Shown: positions 21,273 through 33,700 of the stretch, piece by piece | How positions within the stretch are numbered: position 1 is the first letter of the stretch | Layout: each line of letters begins with the position of its first letter | From: Exophiala sp. HKRS030 | Lineage: Eukaryota > Ascomycota > Eurotiomycetes > Chaetothyriales > Herpotrichiellaceae | Direction of reading: 5' to 3' | Assembly: GCA_023897205.1 (NCBI GenBank) | Contig: JAHWDD010000003.1 | Coordinates: 1,119,665-1,183,664 of the forward strand | DNA: 64,000 nucleotides | Position numbers and translations under genes: made by a program | The notes under the pieces: model-generated | What the model was told of the DNA's origin: nothing | The model's database searches: none | Seen by the model: the letters and a program-made list of their open reading frames with translations, nothing else

Positions 21273-22931
21273 CTACGAAACTTTTCCCGCAACTTGATCC
21301 AAGACAGCCTCGATCAAGTCGCCGTCCCTCTGCACGTCGGCTTGCCAATTACTGACGGCTATCCTCGCTGCGGGTTTGCCCTCCCAGGCCGTGCCACTGA
21401 TGTAAATCTTCCCCGTGGCGTTGACGTCCTTGACAAAGTTTTTGTTGACTTCGTCGTCTCTCGGTCTGAACAAGACGATCATGAACGTCTTCGCGACCAT
21501 TTCGTCCACGGTCAGAGAGGTTTCAGTCTCACCGTGAGGTTTCCTCGGACCCAAAACCTCGAACCGTGAGTCGTTCGCCAACCACCGGACCACCCTCCTC
21601 GCGAGGTCGATCTGTCGTTTGAGCATGTCCACGTAACCTTCCCGTCCGTAGTTCAGCAGGGTACAATATACAGGCAGGGCCCTGAAACCTCTCGAGTTCT
21701 CCAGGCCGATGTTGAGAGGACTCTGCACGCCGTCACCGGAGCCGGCTTTCAGGTAGGCGGCGCCCGGGTTACCGAAGACGTCCTCGCTCAGACGTTTATG
21801 TCTGGTGAAAAACACGCCGCAGTCGTAAGGCACGTTGAGCAACTTGTGGCAATCGCCCGTGATCGAGTCGGCCAGTTCGAGACCCTCGACTCCCCGGATT
21901 ATTTCATTGTAGGTTTCGGCGTCGTCGCGGGCGGATTGCAGCAGGACCCGGCCAAAGAGCCCAAAAGCCCCGTCCACGTGCATCCAAACCCCGTATTCGT
22001 CGCAGATGTCGCGTAGCTCGCGCATCGTCGAGCCAGAGTCCGTGGCGAATCGACCCGTGTTGACCTCGCCCGCGGAGATGGCGAGGATGTTGAGGACTTC
22101 CGGCCGGCTCGCCTCGTGCCTCAGACGGTCCATGTCGATGCGTAGAGGATCGTCCTCAACAGCCACGGAAACGACGTTCCGTCGCCCTATCCCGACCACG
22201 CTCGCGGCTTTGGCGATGCTGCTGTGCGGGAGCGTGCTGAGGACCTGGATCTTGGTCCTTCCCGCCTTGATGAGGAGTTCCGCAAGACCGCATTCGCCAA
22301 CACTTTGATCGGCGGACTCGATGGTACCTGCGCCTGCGCTCTTCATGAGAGCTTTGCGGACGACGTATTCTCTGCCCAGAGCCAAACCGAGAGTGTTGCT
22401 CGCCGTGGCCCCGGTCGTGAATATGCCTCCTCCGTTGCCGCGGCCAGGATGGGCCAACGCCCAGTCCTCTCGAGGCAGGCGGAAGAGCTGCACCAACAAA
22501 TTGAGCGTGGCGGCCTCGACGGTCGTACTGATCGTCTCGGCCGGCAGGTGGACGTGCACATTCTGGTCGTAGATCGAGGCGAGGAAGTCGCCCAGCAGAG
22601 CGGCGGGAGTGGCACCGCCGATGACGAAACCATAGTAGTTGGGAGAGAGGGATGCGAGGTTCAAATTGGGCAGGATGGTTCTTGTCAGATGCCCTGCTAG
22701 AGACTGGAGACTCCCGGGACCAGGATTCGACTTGGCGAAAGCAGCGAGGGGCTTCGAGATATTCGACTGCGCCTGTATCTGGTCGAGGCCGGGGGTGTCT
22801 CTGGGGAGGATTAGACCAGGTGTAGCACTAGAGGCGTCTCTCGATTGAACTTGGGATGTGGGCAAATTGGGATCCGAGACAATCTGCTGAAGGGCGGTGA
22901 TCACATCCGTTATGCTGATACTTTGATCCAT
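21273..22931 (-). CDS. PLP-dependent group II amino acid decarboxylase-like protein
   Basis: Pyridoxal-phosphate enzyme of the glutamate/aromatic-L-amino-acid decarboxylase family (fold type I). The start at 22931 (MDQSISITDV) is preferred; an in-frame ATG at 22973 adds 14 unconvincing residues. Single exon, 552 residues. Visible are TTGATASNTLGLALGRE (PLP phosphate region), VWMHVDGAFG (cofactor-binding Asp and its Ala) and DCHKLLNVPYDCGVFF with the Schiff-base lysine at about residue 363. The C-terminal small domain follows and ends VLDQVAGKVS. Substrate is not readable; diaminobutyrate-, tyrosine- and glutamate-type enzymes share these motifs. It is GC-rich relative to neighbours. Neighbouring genes give no clue. 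Confidence 0.87.
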   Translation of the reverse strand: MDQSISITDVITALQQIVSDPNLPTSQVQSRDASSATPGLILPRDTPGLDQIQAQSNISKPLAAFAKSNPGPGSLQSLAGHLTRTILPNLNLASLSPNYYGFVIGGATPAALLGDFLASIYDQNVHVHLPAETISTTVEAATLNLLVQLFRLPREDWALAHPGRGNGGGIFTTGATASNTLGLALGREYVVRKALMKSAGAGTIESADQSVGECGLAELLIKAGRTKIQVLSTLPHSSIAKAASVVGIGRRNVVSVAVEDDPLRIDMDRLRHEASRPEVLNILAISAGEVNTGRFATDSGSTMRELRDICDEYGVWMHVDGAFGLFGRVLLQSARDDAETYNEIIRGVEGLELADSITGDCHKLLNVPYDCGVFFTRHKRLSEDVFGNPGAAYLKAGSGDGVQSPLNIGLENSRGFRALPVYCTLLNYGREGYVDMLKRQIDLARRVVRWLANDSRFEVLGPRKPHGETETSLTVDEMVAKTFMIVLFRPRDDEVNKNFVKDVNATGKIYISGTAWEGKPAARIAVSNWQADVQRDGDLIEAVLDQVAGKVS

Positions 22932-23675
22932 GTTGAAGTAAACTGCTGCCCGGCGACCAGTATCCCAGTACAATTCTTCACGACGGGTCGCTCTGTGATT
23001 CTTGACTTCAATTACTCTGCGGTGTTGAGCGTGTCCGAAAATTGTAGTCGACCTTTTGTAAAAGCATCGCTGAAGTCGTAGACACTGTATGAGTCATCCC
23101 GTCTGAAGTCTTCTCAGACGTAAAGCGAAGTCGTTTAAGTGCATACGGGGGATGGATAGATGTTACTCCGTAGTTCCAAGTTGCATTTGAAGATTCGGCA
23201 GGAGTTTGCGAAGTATCCACAACTGACGGAATTTGCTTTTTGAATCACTCACCCTGTCGGCTCTTCATCAGTGGCAATATGGCAAGAGACTGACATGCGA
23301 CCCGACCCAGAAGAAGACAAACAACATGGCTTGTGAGGTAAGGATTTTTATGGCAACGAATGGCAAAGAGAGTTACAACATACCGAGTACCGTGGGCGAA
23401 TCTCAGGGAGAATCAAAGGAAAAAGACACATGGAATTACTTCACGGAAAAATACTTCTCGTGCAAGAACCAAGCACATCATGTTTGCATTCAATACCCTG
23501 TCCGATATCATGGACAGTCCATTACATGAACAGGCCGTGTCTCAGTATATGAGCACAGCTCCTAAGATGGGTTATAACAACCCTGCCATACTGTACAGCT
23601 TTCCTGATGAACAATTCATCAGTTGATTAAACTCCGGTCAACCAAATGGTCCAACCATGGGCTGGGGAATCCTCC
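22932..23675. other. Intergenic, decarboxylase promoter and NAB2 3' flank
   Basis: About 740 bp with no recognised gene. It includes a partial TACTCCGTA element near 23165, a half copy of the palindrome seen around ERG5. Confidence 0.4.
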
Positions 23676-25319
23676 CTAAGTGATCACCTCCTCCCTCATA
23701 CCACCGTTGCCATTTGCCTCTTCAATGCCGCCTCCATCAGGTCTAACAAGTTCCTCCTCTCCCGCTTGGTCGTCCACGAACTTCCTGTCGCTCACATGCT
23801 CCTTGGAGGCATCTGATGGACCCGGCTTGTCTGGAGTCCAGCTATAATCCGCCAAGCTGGTGGCCTTCTGTTGACCGGGTTCATGCTTATATGGACACCG
23901 TAGATTCGTGCACGGGTTGAATCGGCAGGGTACTTGTAGATGTGTGAATTGGCAGTTGGGTGTCTTGCAGTTCGATCCGAACCGGCACAGAGGCATGGTG
24001 GGATGTTTGAATGGACAATTCGGCTTCGTGCAATTTGGGAAGAATTTGCATGTTTCCTGCGCCTGGAATGCTCCTCGCTGAGCGGGTGATGGGTGTTTGG
24101 CCACACATTTCGAGTTCTTACACGCCGCGCCGAACGAGCAGATGTCAGACATGTCAACCACCGTGGACTCTGGAGCGGCAGGCGACTGATGAGCATAAGC
24201 GCAATCTTTGTTGGTGCAGCGAAGGTTGAAATGACACATGGTGTTTGATGGGTCTTGTGGTTTTTTCTCTCCGTCCGCTTGTGACTCGGCCTCTGTTGTT
24301 GAGCCATCAGCAGCGGCACTTTGGGCATCACCTTCCATGCTGACATCACCATCAGGCTTGCTGGTCTTGATATGCCCATTTTGGTGGCCGCCACGTCCTC
24401 TGCCGCGGGCACCACCCCTCCCACGGCCCGATTCGACTCTATCAAAAAGCGAACGACCCTGGCCATTTTGTTGATTCATCCCTTGACCAAACCCCGTACC
24501 GGGCATCATGCCTGTAAATTGAGCCAGCATACGGGTTTGCTGTTCCATCATAGCCATAAACTCCATTTGTTGTTGAGGTGTCATATGCATCATTGGCTGG
24601 CCTGGTTGGCCATTATTCATCATCATTGGATTCTGCATGCCTTGACCTGACATATTCATTCCGTTCAAAGCCTTCTGCATACCCGGGCGAAGGTCGCGGT
24701 TTTGGATATTCCGAGGGCCCTTCGGTGCCCCTCGCATCGAGTGTGTATTGATCCGGTCGTTGCCTCGGGTTCGATGCAGCACTGAATCGCCACCCTTATT
24801 ACCAGGGCCGCCACGTCCACCTCTGCCAGCTGGCCGGCCGCCATGGAGGCCTTTAGGCCCGCGAGGTCTGAAAGAGAAAGTCAGAGATGTTTCAACCAGG
24901 AAACTGGAATGGAGAACTTACGCATTTTCTGGGGCGTTGTCGGCCATGTCTTGATCATATGCGGCAGGAATTGCAGACGCTCCATTTTCCGCAGATGAAC
25001 CTGTCGTTGCAGGCTCAGCTATTTGCTCCGAGGATTGTGAAGTCTCTGTTGGAACTGAGCCAGAAGCACCGTTAGAGAGCGCGTTGACCTGGTCGAATAA
25101 CCACTGCGCAAATTCGGTGGTGCCTTTTGCGTCCTGTAATAATTCGCCCGCAAGCTCAGAGGCGATCTGATCTTGCGTCTTGCCATTTGCGAGCATTAAC
25201 ACGATATACTCTGCCAGTGACGTATCGTCTTCCTGTGTCCATCCTTCGTCAACAATCTTCGAGTGTACTGCGCTACTCAGCGCTTCGGCCAACGGCGTCT
25301 CTAGAGCGATCGATGACAT
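23676..25319 (-). CDS. NAB2: Poly(A) RNA-binding CCCH zinc-finger protein Nab2
   Basis: Nuclear poly(A)-binding protein that controls tail length and mRNA export. Two exons (24922-25319 and 23676-24867) join in frame to 529 residues. The N-terminal PWI-like domain begins at Met1 (MSSIALETPLAEALS). After the splice comes an RGG-rich segment (GRPAGRGGRGG), a Met/Gln-rich stretch, and a second RGG block (GRGRGGARGRGRGG). Five CCCH fingers of the Cx5Cx4-6Cx3H type follow, starting at TMCHFNLRC, DICSFGAAC, ETCKFFPNC, PLCRFGSNC and VPCRFNPC. Yeast Nab2 has seven fingers, so five is either the local number or two are degenerate. The upstream in-frame region to 25532 is treated as 5' leader because the PWI-like domain starts at 25319. 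It is divergent from the hexosaminidase. Confidence 0.9.
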
Positions 25320-26009
25320 TGTGGTGAATGTGAAGAGTGATGGAGAGGGTCGTAGGGACGACAATACGTGATTCGCCTTTGATGAGCAGGGCGAGGGAGA
25401 GAGTCGCGCTGTCAATGTTGTTTGCGGAGACAATGAAAAAAGGTCGAGGATGTGACAATGTCGAGTCTCAGGGGTCTTATTCGAGGCGATGTTGTATTGA
25501 AGACTTTGTGCTAAACGCGCACCCGTATTCAATTCTGATGGTTTGGAAGTGGGAAATTGTCTGGTAATAATGTGAACATTCGCGCGAGAGACGAGGCAGT
25601 ATCTGTATCGATCGCTGCGAAACTCTGGAAAAAGCGGCGATATTTGCCGCCAAGACAGATTAGTCAGAAATCATGTCATTGGGCTGGCGTCTTCGATTGT
25701 TTTCATCGAGTGTCTCCGTCCGACCAGTTGCTCATCTGTGATTGGCTCTTATCGATTGCACTCGCGTCTTTGTCATCTCACCCTCTTGTGCTGGACTCAC
25801 TCCGTACAAAGCAACTTACCTCTAGTCTGAGTGACAGACCTATCTTCTAATGCATCGGAAGACATCATAACTTTCTCATGGGATGGTACGCGGTCATTTA
25901 ACGAGCGGAACTTACCGACAATACCGTCGTCTGATGTAAGTGAAGGCACAGCAACTAGTACTGATTGTTGTGCTTTTTGGCACCTAAATTGTTGCGATAT
26001 CAGCGCACA
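25320..26009. other. Divergent intergenic region (NAB2 / hexosaminidase)
   Basis: 690 bp that must carry both promoters. It contains ACTCCGTAC near 25800. No gene was seen. Confidence 0.45.
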
Positions 26010-27948
26010 ATGCATATCCACGTGTCTATCTTCTTCATTGTTCTATGGTCCGTGACCGCTATATGGCCACAGCCTGTCGAGTGGTCTGTGGGAACTCAAG
26101 TACTTTGGCTTGGACATGCTCCCGAGGTCACACTTCGTTGCGATGAGAAGTCCTTTACCCTCCGAACTCGTGGACTCCAGCGGCTAATCCAGTCTCTTGT
26201 GAGCTTCATGGACAATGTGTTCCGTCCTCCTCAAGCTTCCTGGGGCCTTTTTCAGACACTATCAGACATCGAAGGTTGGCATGGAGGCAACAATAATTTC
26301 TCCGAGAATTATATTCTACACAAGGCGGCATTCGAGGCAATGAACTCGATGCAAAACTCGAAGTTCGTACCGTGGAAATTGCATGAACGCAATGAACTCT
26401 TCGAGCCACTTCCTGATGCCCCACGTCATGAGCTCTCAGCTCTGCAAATACAGCTATCCAGTTGTCCCGCTAAAAGCACGTTCAACCCGGATACATTTTT
26501 TGACGGAGATGAGTCTTATGAACTGGTCATGACCAATGAAACAGCCATATTGAGATCAAATTCCACTCTTGGCAGTCTCCGAGGCCTCCAGACATTCAGT
26601 CAGCTATTCTACGCACATTCGAGCACGTCTGGCGTCTACACACCTTACGTACCTTTACAAATTGCAGATCGCCCCAGATGGCGGCATCGCGGGCTGAGCA
26701 TTGACGTAGCCCGGAACCCATTCAAGCCACAGGACCTGATACGGACCATCAAGGCGATGGCTGCGACGAAAATGAGTCGTTTGCATGTGCATGCAACAGA
26801 TTCACAGAGCTGGCCTCTTGAAATCCCTTCTCTGCCCGAACTTGCTCGTAAGGGAGCCTACCGACCTGATCTGGTCTGGACGGCCGAGGATTTGAGAGAT
26901 ATTCAGCTTTACGGCGCATCCAAGGGCATCTCTGTCTTTGTCGAAATTGACATGCCGGGACATACGGCATCAGTCGCACACGCCTTCCCAGCTCTTATAG
27001 CGGCATTCAATGAACTCGACTGGTCTACGTTTGCTGCAGAACCTCTCAGTGGGCAGCTGAAGCTGAACTTGTCAGCGGTCCATGATTTCTTGGAGGATGT
27101 GCTGACAGATCTTCTGCCTCGGACGCGGCCCTACACTTCGTTCTATCATATTGGCGGTGATGAAGTCAACATTCCAGCATACCTCTTGGACGACACAGTT
27201 CGCAGCGATGACCCTAGCGTTCTACAACCCTTGCTGCAACGCTTTATTGACCATGCAATAGTCCTATCTACTAAACATGGATTGCAACCCATTGTTTGGG
27301 AGGAAATGATACTGGACTGGAACCTGACCCTTCCGCTGGTCAACGGTACGTCGGACGGAGCATTAGTGCAGGTATGGAGGGACAGCAGCCGCATCGAAGA
27401 AGTATTGAAGAAAGGCCATCGTGTCATCTTCGGTGATTTTAAGCATTGGTATCTCGATTGTAAGTGCGCGAATCTTAGGAAATGGTGATTCTTTCTAACT
27501 TAACGTAGGCGGATTCGGTGGATTTCTAGATCCTTATCCGACTGGCAAGTCACCACCTGGTGTGCCAGTCAACACAACTGGCGGACGGCCAAGCAAACTT
27601 ACAAGCCCCTATCTCGACTATTGCGCTCCCTATCATAATTGGCGCCAGATGTATACGTACGACCCTCTTGCAAACATAAGCGCCGACCTCATCGCCGGCG
27701 TCGAGGGCGGAGAGGTCCTCATGTGGAGTGAGCAGACCGACTCATTCGACTTGGACAGCAAGTTGTGGCCAAGAGTAGCTTCTGCTGCAGAAGTGTTATG
27801 GAGTGGGACAAGGCAAGACGAATTGATGGAAGATGCCACCCGGAGGCTGGGGGAATGGCGAGAACGCGGAATCATCGACCTAGGGATCAATATGACACCA
27901 GTTGCAATGACCTGGTGTCTGATGAACCGAGGCCGCTGTAACTTGTAG
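26010..27948 (+). CDS. GH20 beta-N-acetylhexosaminidase, secreted
   Basis: Glycoside hydrolase family 20 enzyme that removes terminal GlcNAc/GalNAc, in fungi mainly for chitin turnover. The start at 26010 gives a hydrophobic signal peptide (MHIHVSIFFIVLWSVTA) followed by the propeptide and N-terminal zincin-like domain. The catalytic barrel runs from RPRWRHRGLSIDVARNPF through MSRLHVHATDSQSWPLEIP and FVEIDMPGHT. The catalytic Asp-Glu pair lies in YHIGGDEVN, near residues 384-385. One intron (about 27460-27509) interrupts the codon for the cysteine before GFGGF; I could not fix its acceptor to the base. The second exon holds GGEVLMWSEQTD and the C-terminal ASAAEVLWSG. Several N-glycosylation sequons are present. 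The protein has about 630 residues, normal for fungal enzymes. Confidence 0.92.
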
Positions 27949-28412
27949 TTATAGACTTTCTATTATTTACTGAATGTGTGAAGATGAGATGCGCGTGCAT
28001 TGGGTATGCGTGAAGTGGTCTCTGGTGGTGTTGTGATCGAGACGGACTTGACTTGATGTGATTGTATACCGGATTCGTACCATCCTTGCGACGTCGTTGA
28101 ATTTTAGTGGCTTCGCACGCTCCACTCGCTCCAGTTGCACGGCAGCTCCTCCACCGCGTATAACTATATGCACAATACGAAGACAATTAACTCCTCCATT
28201 ATTGGAGTTGGTAAACAGAAAGGAAACTCTGGGATTGACGGCATTCCGTGCGCTCGTGGATTTTGCCTGTTTGGGCCTCGGCCAGATTGTGGCTCGCGAA
28301 GGCAGCATTCAATTAAACAATGATTTAAGAACGTCACCTCGCCTCGGCTGACCAAAGAGCATCTGAATCCTATCACATTATATTATCAAAGATCATTTCC
28401 CCCTGCGATCGG
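27949..28412. other. Intergenic, P450 promoter
   Basis: 464 bp between two genes on the plus strand. No gene or distinct site was recognised. Confidence 0.45.
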
Positions 28413-30205
28413 ATGTCGCATCTGGAAATGGCGCTGCAATATTTGTCGTGGAAATATGTCGCCGCAGTCCTCGTAGCCATCTATATCGCATCCGTACAAA
28501 TTAGGAGGTATGTGTCCGCGAAGGGAATCCAGAAACTAGGAGGGGAATCTCCTAGGATTAAAACACGAGTCTTCTACAGTGAGTACTTCTGAATACCGGG
28601 ATATAGGAGACTGAACAAAATAGGTCTTGATTTTCCATTCTGGTCCACACGCGCCAGTCGCAATAACCGAACAGTGGATTTTTTCGACTGGATGTATGAA
28701 CATACTGGCACTGATTGCAACGGAACAGGCACATGTAGGGTTCCCCTAAGCAGTTATCTCTTCCTGCTCGACATTATTTTCATTCCTGACTCGTCCGGCG
28801 CTGGTTTTGACTCTGTGCAGATACAAGCGAGCTTCATATACTAGAAAATGCCAGAGTAATCTTCACGGCCGACCCAGAGAATATCAAAGCCCTTCTCACC
28901 ACTCAGTTTCAAGACTTTGGGAAAGGTTAGTATGATTTTAGAGCTCCATCCTCTTCCTTCAGGCCTAATATAGCTTAGGACAACAATTTCATGATGAGTG
29001 GAAGGATTTCCTAGGTGACAGCATATTCACTACGGATGGACAGCTCTGGCACAACTCGCGACAATTGCTGAGGCCAATGTTCATCCGCGAGAAAGTGGCC
29101 GACTTGGACCTTATCGAGAGTCATGTCCGCAAGCTCATCGCACTGATCGGACCTGGGGACGGCAAAATGGTCGTGTTGCACAAACTATTCTTCCGCTTCA
29201 GCCTCGATGCGTCGACACATTTCTTGTTTGGGCACAGCGTAGGCAGTCTGGACTCAGAGCAGTCAACTTTTGCGGCTGCCTTTGATGAGGTACAGAGGGT
29301 GCAAAGCATGGAGGGTCGCCTTGGGTGAGTATTTCTTTACAACGCCATTCCCGTTCTAATTTGAGAATAGGCCATTTAAATACTTCCAATCGAAGAAGTC
29401 ATTCTACGATGGTATCAAGATTGTCGAAAACTTTATCGAACCCTTTATCACAGACGCATTAGCCATGTCTCCCGATGAGTTGGAGTCGAAATTGTCAAAG
29501 TCCGACAACTTCATTCAGGCTCTTGCACGATTCACACGAGATCCCAAGGTCATGCGTGACCAGCTGTTTGCTCTGCTTCTTGCTGGGCGAGACACCACTG
29601 CCAGTACTTTGTCCTGGCTTTTCTTAGAGCTGTCTAAAAACCCTCGCGTTGTCAAGAAGTTGCGAGCAGAAATCAACGAGGTCTTGGGTGAAGGAGGGCA
29701 GCCACCATCATACCAGAATATCAAGGATATGAAATACCTCAATTACACAATCAACGAGACACTGCGATTGTACCCAGTCGTCCCATTCAACGTCCGGGCG
29801 TCGCTGATCGATACTTCGTTGCCACGTGGGGGAGGTCCCGATGGTAAGGGCCCGGTTGGCTGTCTCAAGGGTACACCAGTGGGCTACAGTACGCTTCAAA
29901 TGCAGCGTCGGAGGGATCTGTATCCGCCGCTGTCACCAGAATTTCCATACGATCCTCTTGAGTGGGTGCCAGACAGATGGGCAACATGGACGCCCAAGGC
30001 TTGGAATTTCATCCCTTTCAACGGTGGACCCAGAATTTGTATTGGACAACAGTTCGCCATGGTCGAGATGGGATATACGATCGTCAGGATTTTGCAGGAG
30101 TTTGAGCAATTGGTAGACTATGGCAATGACCGATCCATGCACACGGACATCATTTTGACGCCGGCGAACGGTGTCAAAGTGGGATTCCTTAAGCAAGCGA
30201 GGTAA
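28413..30205 (+). CDS. Cytochrome P450, CYP52-like
   Basis: ER-bound haem monooxygenase resembling the fungal CYP52/CYP63/CYP539 group, which hydroxylates alkanes or fatty acids. The start at 28413 gives an N-terminal anchor (YVAAVLVAIYIASVQI). Five short introns are needed; exons give GLDFPFWSTRA, ARVIFTADPENIKALLTTQF, LGDSIFTTDGQLWHNSRQLL, and then a long last exon. The I-helix motif is LLLAGRDTTAST, the K-helix ETLRLYPVVPFNVR, then EWVPDRW, and the haem loop FNGGPRICIGQQFA with the cysteine ligand. All P450 signatures are intact. The RGGGPDG and LKGTPVGY elements before the meander are typical of the CYP52 group. No redox partner or lipid gene sits beside it, so the substrate assignment is by family only. 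Confidence 0.9.
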
Positions 30206-30764
30206 GAGTGACACCCCTGCCTAGGCATTGCCACGAGGGATGGAAGTGATGGTCCATGAGGGATAATCCAGGAGCGTGTATGGTGACCATCAGCGAGCCA
30301 AATAACAATGAGATTGGTTTGATACAGTTTGCACATCATGACATCTGAATTAGTCTAGAAATCGTTGGAAGATTCGCACGGCACCGCAGATGTGCCCTAG
30401 GCATGAAAGACCCACTCACGTGATATCCTGGTCCCCCCAAGTTTCAGGGCCGTTGGGAGATTCACCAGGTCTCTCCACAAATAAAGAAGACACTGGCACA
30501 ACTATTCCGTACGCAGTTGGATCTCCCTTCAACTTACCACCTCTCATCCTCCTTTACTTATTGCTAAGCCCTTCAGTGCTGTGACTTTTCGGCCACAGCT
30601 GATATCTATCTATATTCCTACACTTTGATCCTTCTCCTCATCGACCTGCTAGAAACTGCATGTTTCTCGCTCACTAAACCTTCCTCCGCCCACGGTCATC
30701 GTCCCTGCTCTCGGTTCAAACTCCACCGGTTACTCGAGGCTTCCTCTGCGAAGCCACCACGACG
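30206..30764. other. Intergenic, SCP160 promoter
   Basis: 558 bp with a pyrimidine-rich stretch before the next ATG, as usual for highly expressed fungal genes, and a CACGTG box at 30417-30422. No gene was seen. Confidence 0.5.
30417..30422. promoter_or_regulatory. CACGTG E-box in the context TCACGTGAT
   Basis: Palindromic bHLH (Cbf1-type) core about 345 bp before the SCP160 ATG. The same CACGTGAT core recurs before the ubiquitin-eL40 gene. Function is inferred from the core sequence only. Confidence 0.3.
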
Positions 30765-33700
30765 ATGGCTTCTGTCACTGCTGATGCTCCAGTCGAGGCT
30801 GGTCCCAGCACCACCAAGACCCAAGCTCAACTTATGCAAGAAAAGCACGAGGCTGCTGAGACTCACCATGTGACTGTCGAAGAAGTCCCTGATGAAGACG
30901 ATGTTCTGCATCCGCCTCCACCACATGTGCATATTGAAGAAAAGAACCAGGCCGATGTTCCAACTACAAATGGTATAGACAAGGGCAAGCAGAAAGCCAC
31001 TGAGGCACCTCCTCAGAAACCCACCGTCCTCGATACCCAGTCTGAGGAGGCATTCCCATCTCTTGGATCTACCTCCAAGACGACAGCTCCTCCGCCACGA
31101 GTTTGGGTTGCAAATCCTTCCATGAAGGCCCCTCCTGTCAACGGCTCTACTGCACTTGGCTCTCGACCTCCCTCTTCCGGTGGTCCTACTCCCACGCGAA
31201 CACCAGGTGTTAGCACCCCCGTGAGTGCGCCTGCTGGCGGCCGAGGTGGTGTTCTGATGCCGGGACGGTATCGAGATGCATTCGAAATAGACAACACTGA
31301 TCTGAACAAGAACAAGTCGGTGAAGAAGGTGCTTGATGATGTCAACAGAAAGTACAATGTTGTCGTTATTCCCCGCCAGACCAATTTCGCAACGAGGACG
31401 GAGTTCACTGCCGAGGGTCCAAATCAGCGCGCAGTCACTGAGGCTCTGATGCATGTCTCCAAGGAATTGACCCTAGAGAAGCAAGTCAAGCTTGAAATTC
31501 CCTCGTCTGTGTCGGCCCAGATCATTGGCAAAGCAGGAGCCAACATCAGGAAGCTCGAGCAGCAGTTCAGCGTCCGGATCCACATCGAACGAGACACCAG
31601 ACCTACCACAAACCCGGAAGATATCAAGACTGATGTTGTGGAGATTCGGGGAAATGCTGCGCAAGTCCGCCAGGTCTACGAGTACATCACAAAGCAGGTC
31701 AAAGCTCTCCAGCCGAAGGTGGACTTGCCTGTTCGTGGAATTCCGCCGGAGTTCTACCCCTTTATTGCTGGTCAGCATGCTGCTCGTTTGCGACAAATGG
31801 AGCAAGAACGTGGCCTCCAGATAAACGTCCCTCAGTATACTACATGGAAACAACAACCTCCGGCTCGACCTGCCGACTCGGGTCAAGCCCCTGCCTTTGT
31901 GCCGCACGGAGACAGCCCCATTGTCGTCTCCGGTGAACAAGCTGCTGTGCTCGAGGCACGTGCTATTCTCGAACAGCTGGCCGAGGAGCTCCAGAAGGAA
32001 CTTCTGCTTGAGGAGCTCGCCGCCGAGCAAATCTTGCATCCATACATTGTTGGAGACCGTGGTATGGACCCTCTGAAGTTCTTAGAAGAGACTGGCTGTG
32101 CAGTCATTCTCCCTCCACCTGAGCATGAGACGGAAGACATCCACATCATTGGGCCTAAGGACAAGCTGGATGCTGGTCGCAATCTAGCTGAGGAGCTCAT
32201 GTCCAGAAAGCACAATCGTGCCGTTGATATGCATAAACATTTTAATGATGCACCTCATGGCCCTGAACGTCATTCCAGAGCCTTGGCTCAGTATCTGCAA
32301 GAAAAGGCCATCGAGAGGGAGTTTCAAAAGTCTCATGGAGCAGAGATTGTCTTTCCTCGGAGCTCCAATGCCTCTCCCAGCTGGACGGTCATTAGCAATG
32401 ATCCCCAGAAGGCCCTCTCTGCTCGAAACGAGCTCTCCAAGATTACCCAAGCTTATCCCACTCCACGAATACAGCTGGTTGAAGTGGATCCATTCTTCCA
32501 TCCTCACCTCAGCCAGATGCATGCATCTGATCTGAGACAAAACCTTGGAGTCCATTTGATCGTTCCCGATGATGGATCTGACCCGGTTGTTCTCGTGTAC
32601 GAAGGTCCAGAGCAGGATGGCCCATTCTCAATTCCCCGCAATAAACCATCAAAGGCCGACATTTCGAACTTTGAAAAGGCTCTACAAGAGGCACAAGCAA
32701 TGCTACTCAGCAATATTCCCAGCGGGGGAATATCCACACAAGATATTCACGTGCCCAAGAAGTTTCATGACAAGGTCAGAAGATTCGTCAATAATGAACC
32801 AAAACCATCAGCGCCGAATGCGTTCCCGGTTCAGGTTGACTTTGGCCGAGCTAAAGCCGGTCAAAGACAATCTGCTCCTGCCTCTCGTGGCTCACCTGAA
32901 CGAGTGTTCTTGAGAGGACCGAGTGAGGCAGACATCGCGCAGCTCCGCCAGAAGATCGAGGAGTTCCTCAGAGAAGCCGAGGAGGATGAGAAGGAACGTG
33001 GCTACACGACTACGTTTGCTTTCCCTACCCAGTTCAACAAAAACTTGATTGGAAAACAGGGTGCGAATATCAAGGCGTTGCGCGAGAAGCACGACGTCGA
33101 GATTGATACTCGAGAGAACGGCAAGGTCACCATTCAAGGCCCTCAGAAAAAGGCCGAGGCATGCAAGGCTGAAATTCTGCGACTAGCCAAGCAATGGGAA
33201 GATGAGGTCAACTTCACCATCAAGATTGATCCAAAGTACCATGGTTTGCTTGTTGGCAGGAATGGTGAAAATTTGCAGAAGATTCAGAGCAAAGTCGATA
33301 ATGCTGTGAGGATCGACTTCCCCAAGCAATCAAGAATAAGTGACGACGCTTCTGTTGCGGACGATTCCAGTCAAGTCGGTGGTTCTAAAGGCCAGCCTCT
33401 CGATGAAATCAAGATTCGTGGACCCCGTGCAAAGGCCGAGAAGGTGCGAGATGAATTGCTGAGTCTCCACCAGTACATGGTCGATAACTCGCATACCGCG
33501 TCGGTGTCTGTCGCGCAGGGTCAGGTTGCATCCCTTATTGGCAGAGGAGGCATGGAAATGGACAGGTTACGAGCTGATACTGGTGCTCACATCGACGTTC
33601 CAAAAGCTGCCAGCTCCAGCTCTGATCGTGTAACCATCCAGATCAAAGGCTCCAAACAACAAGTTGAGAAAGCTAGGCAGGAGTTGCAGAAGCGAGCCAA

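Noticed and set aside
22224..22700. Plus-strand open frame of 158 residues
   Set aside because: It lies fully antisense to the well-supported PLP decarboxylase and arises from GC-rich codon structure.
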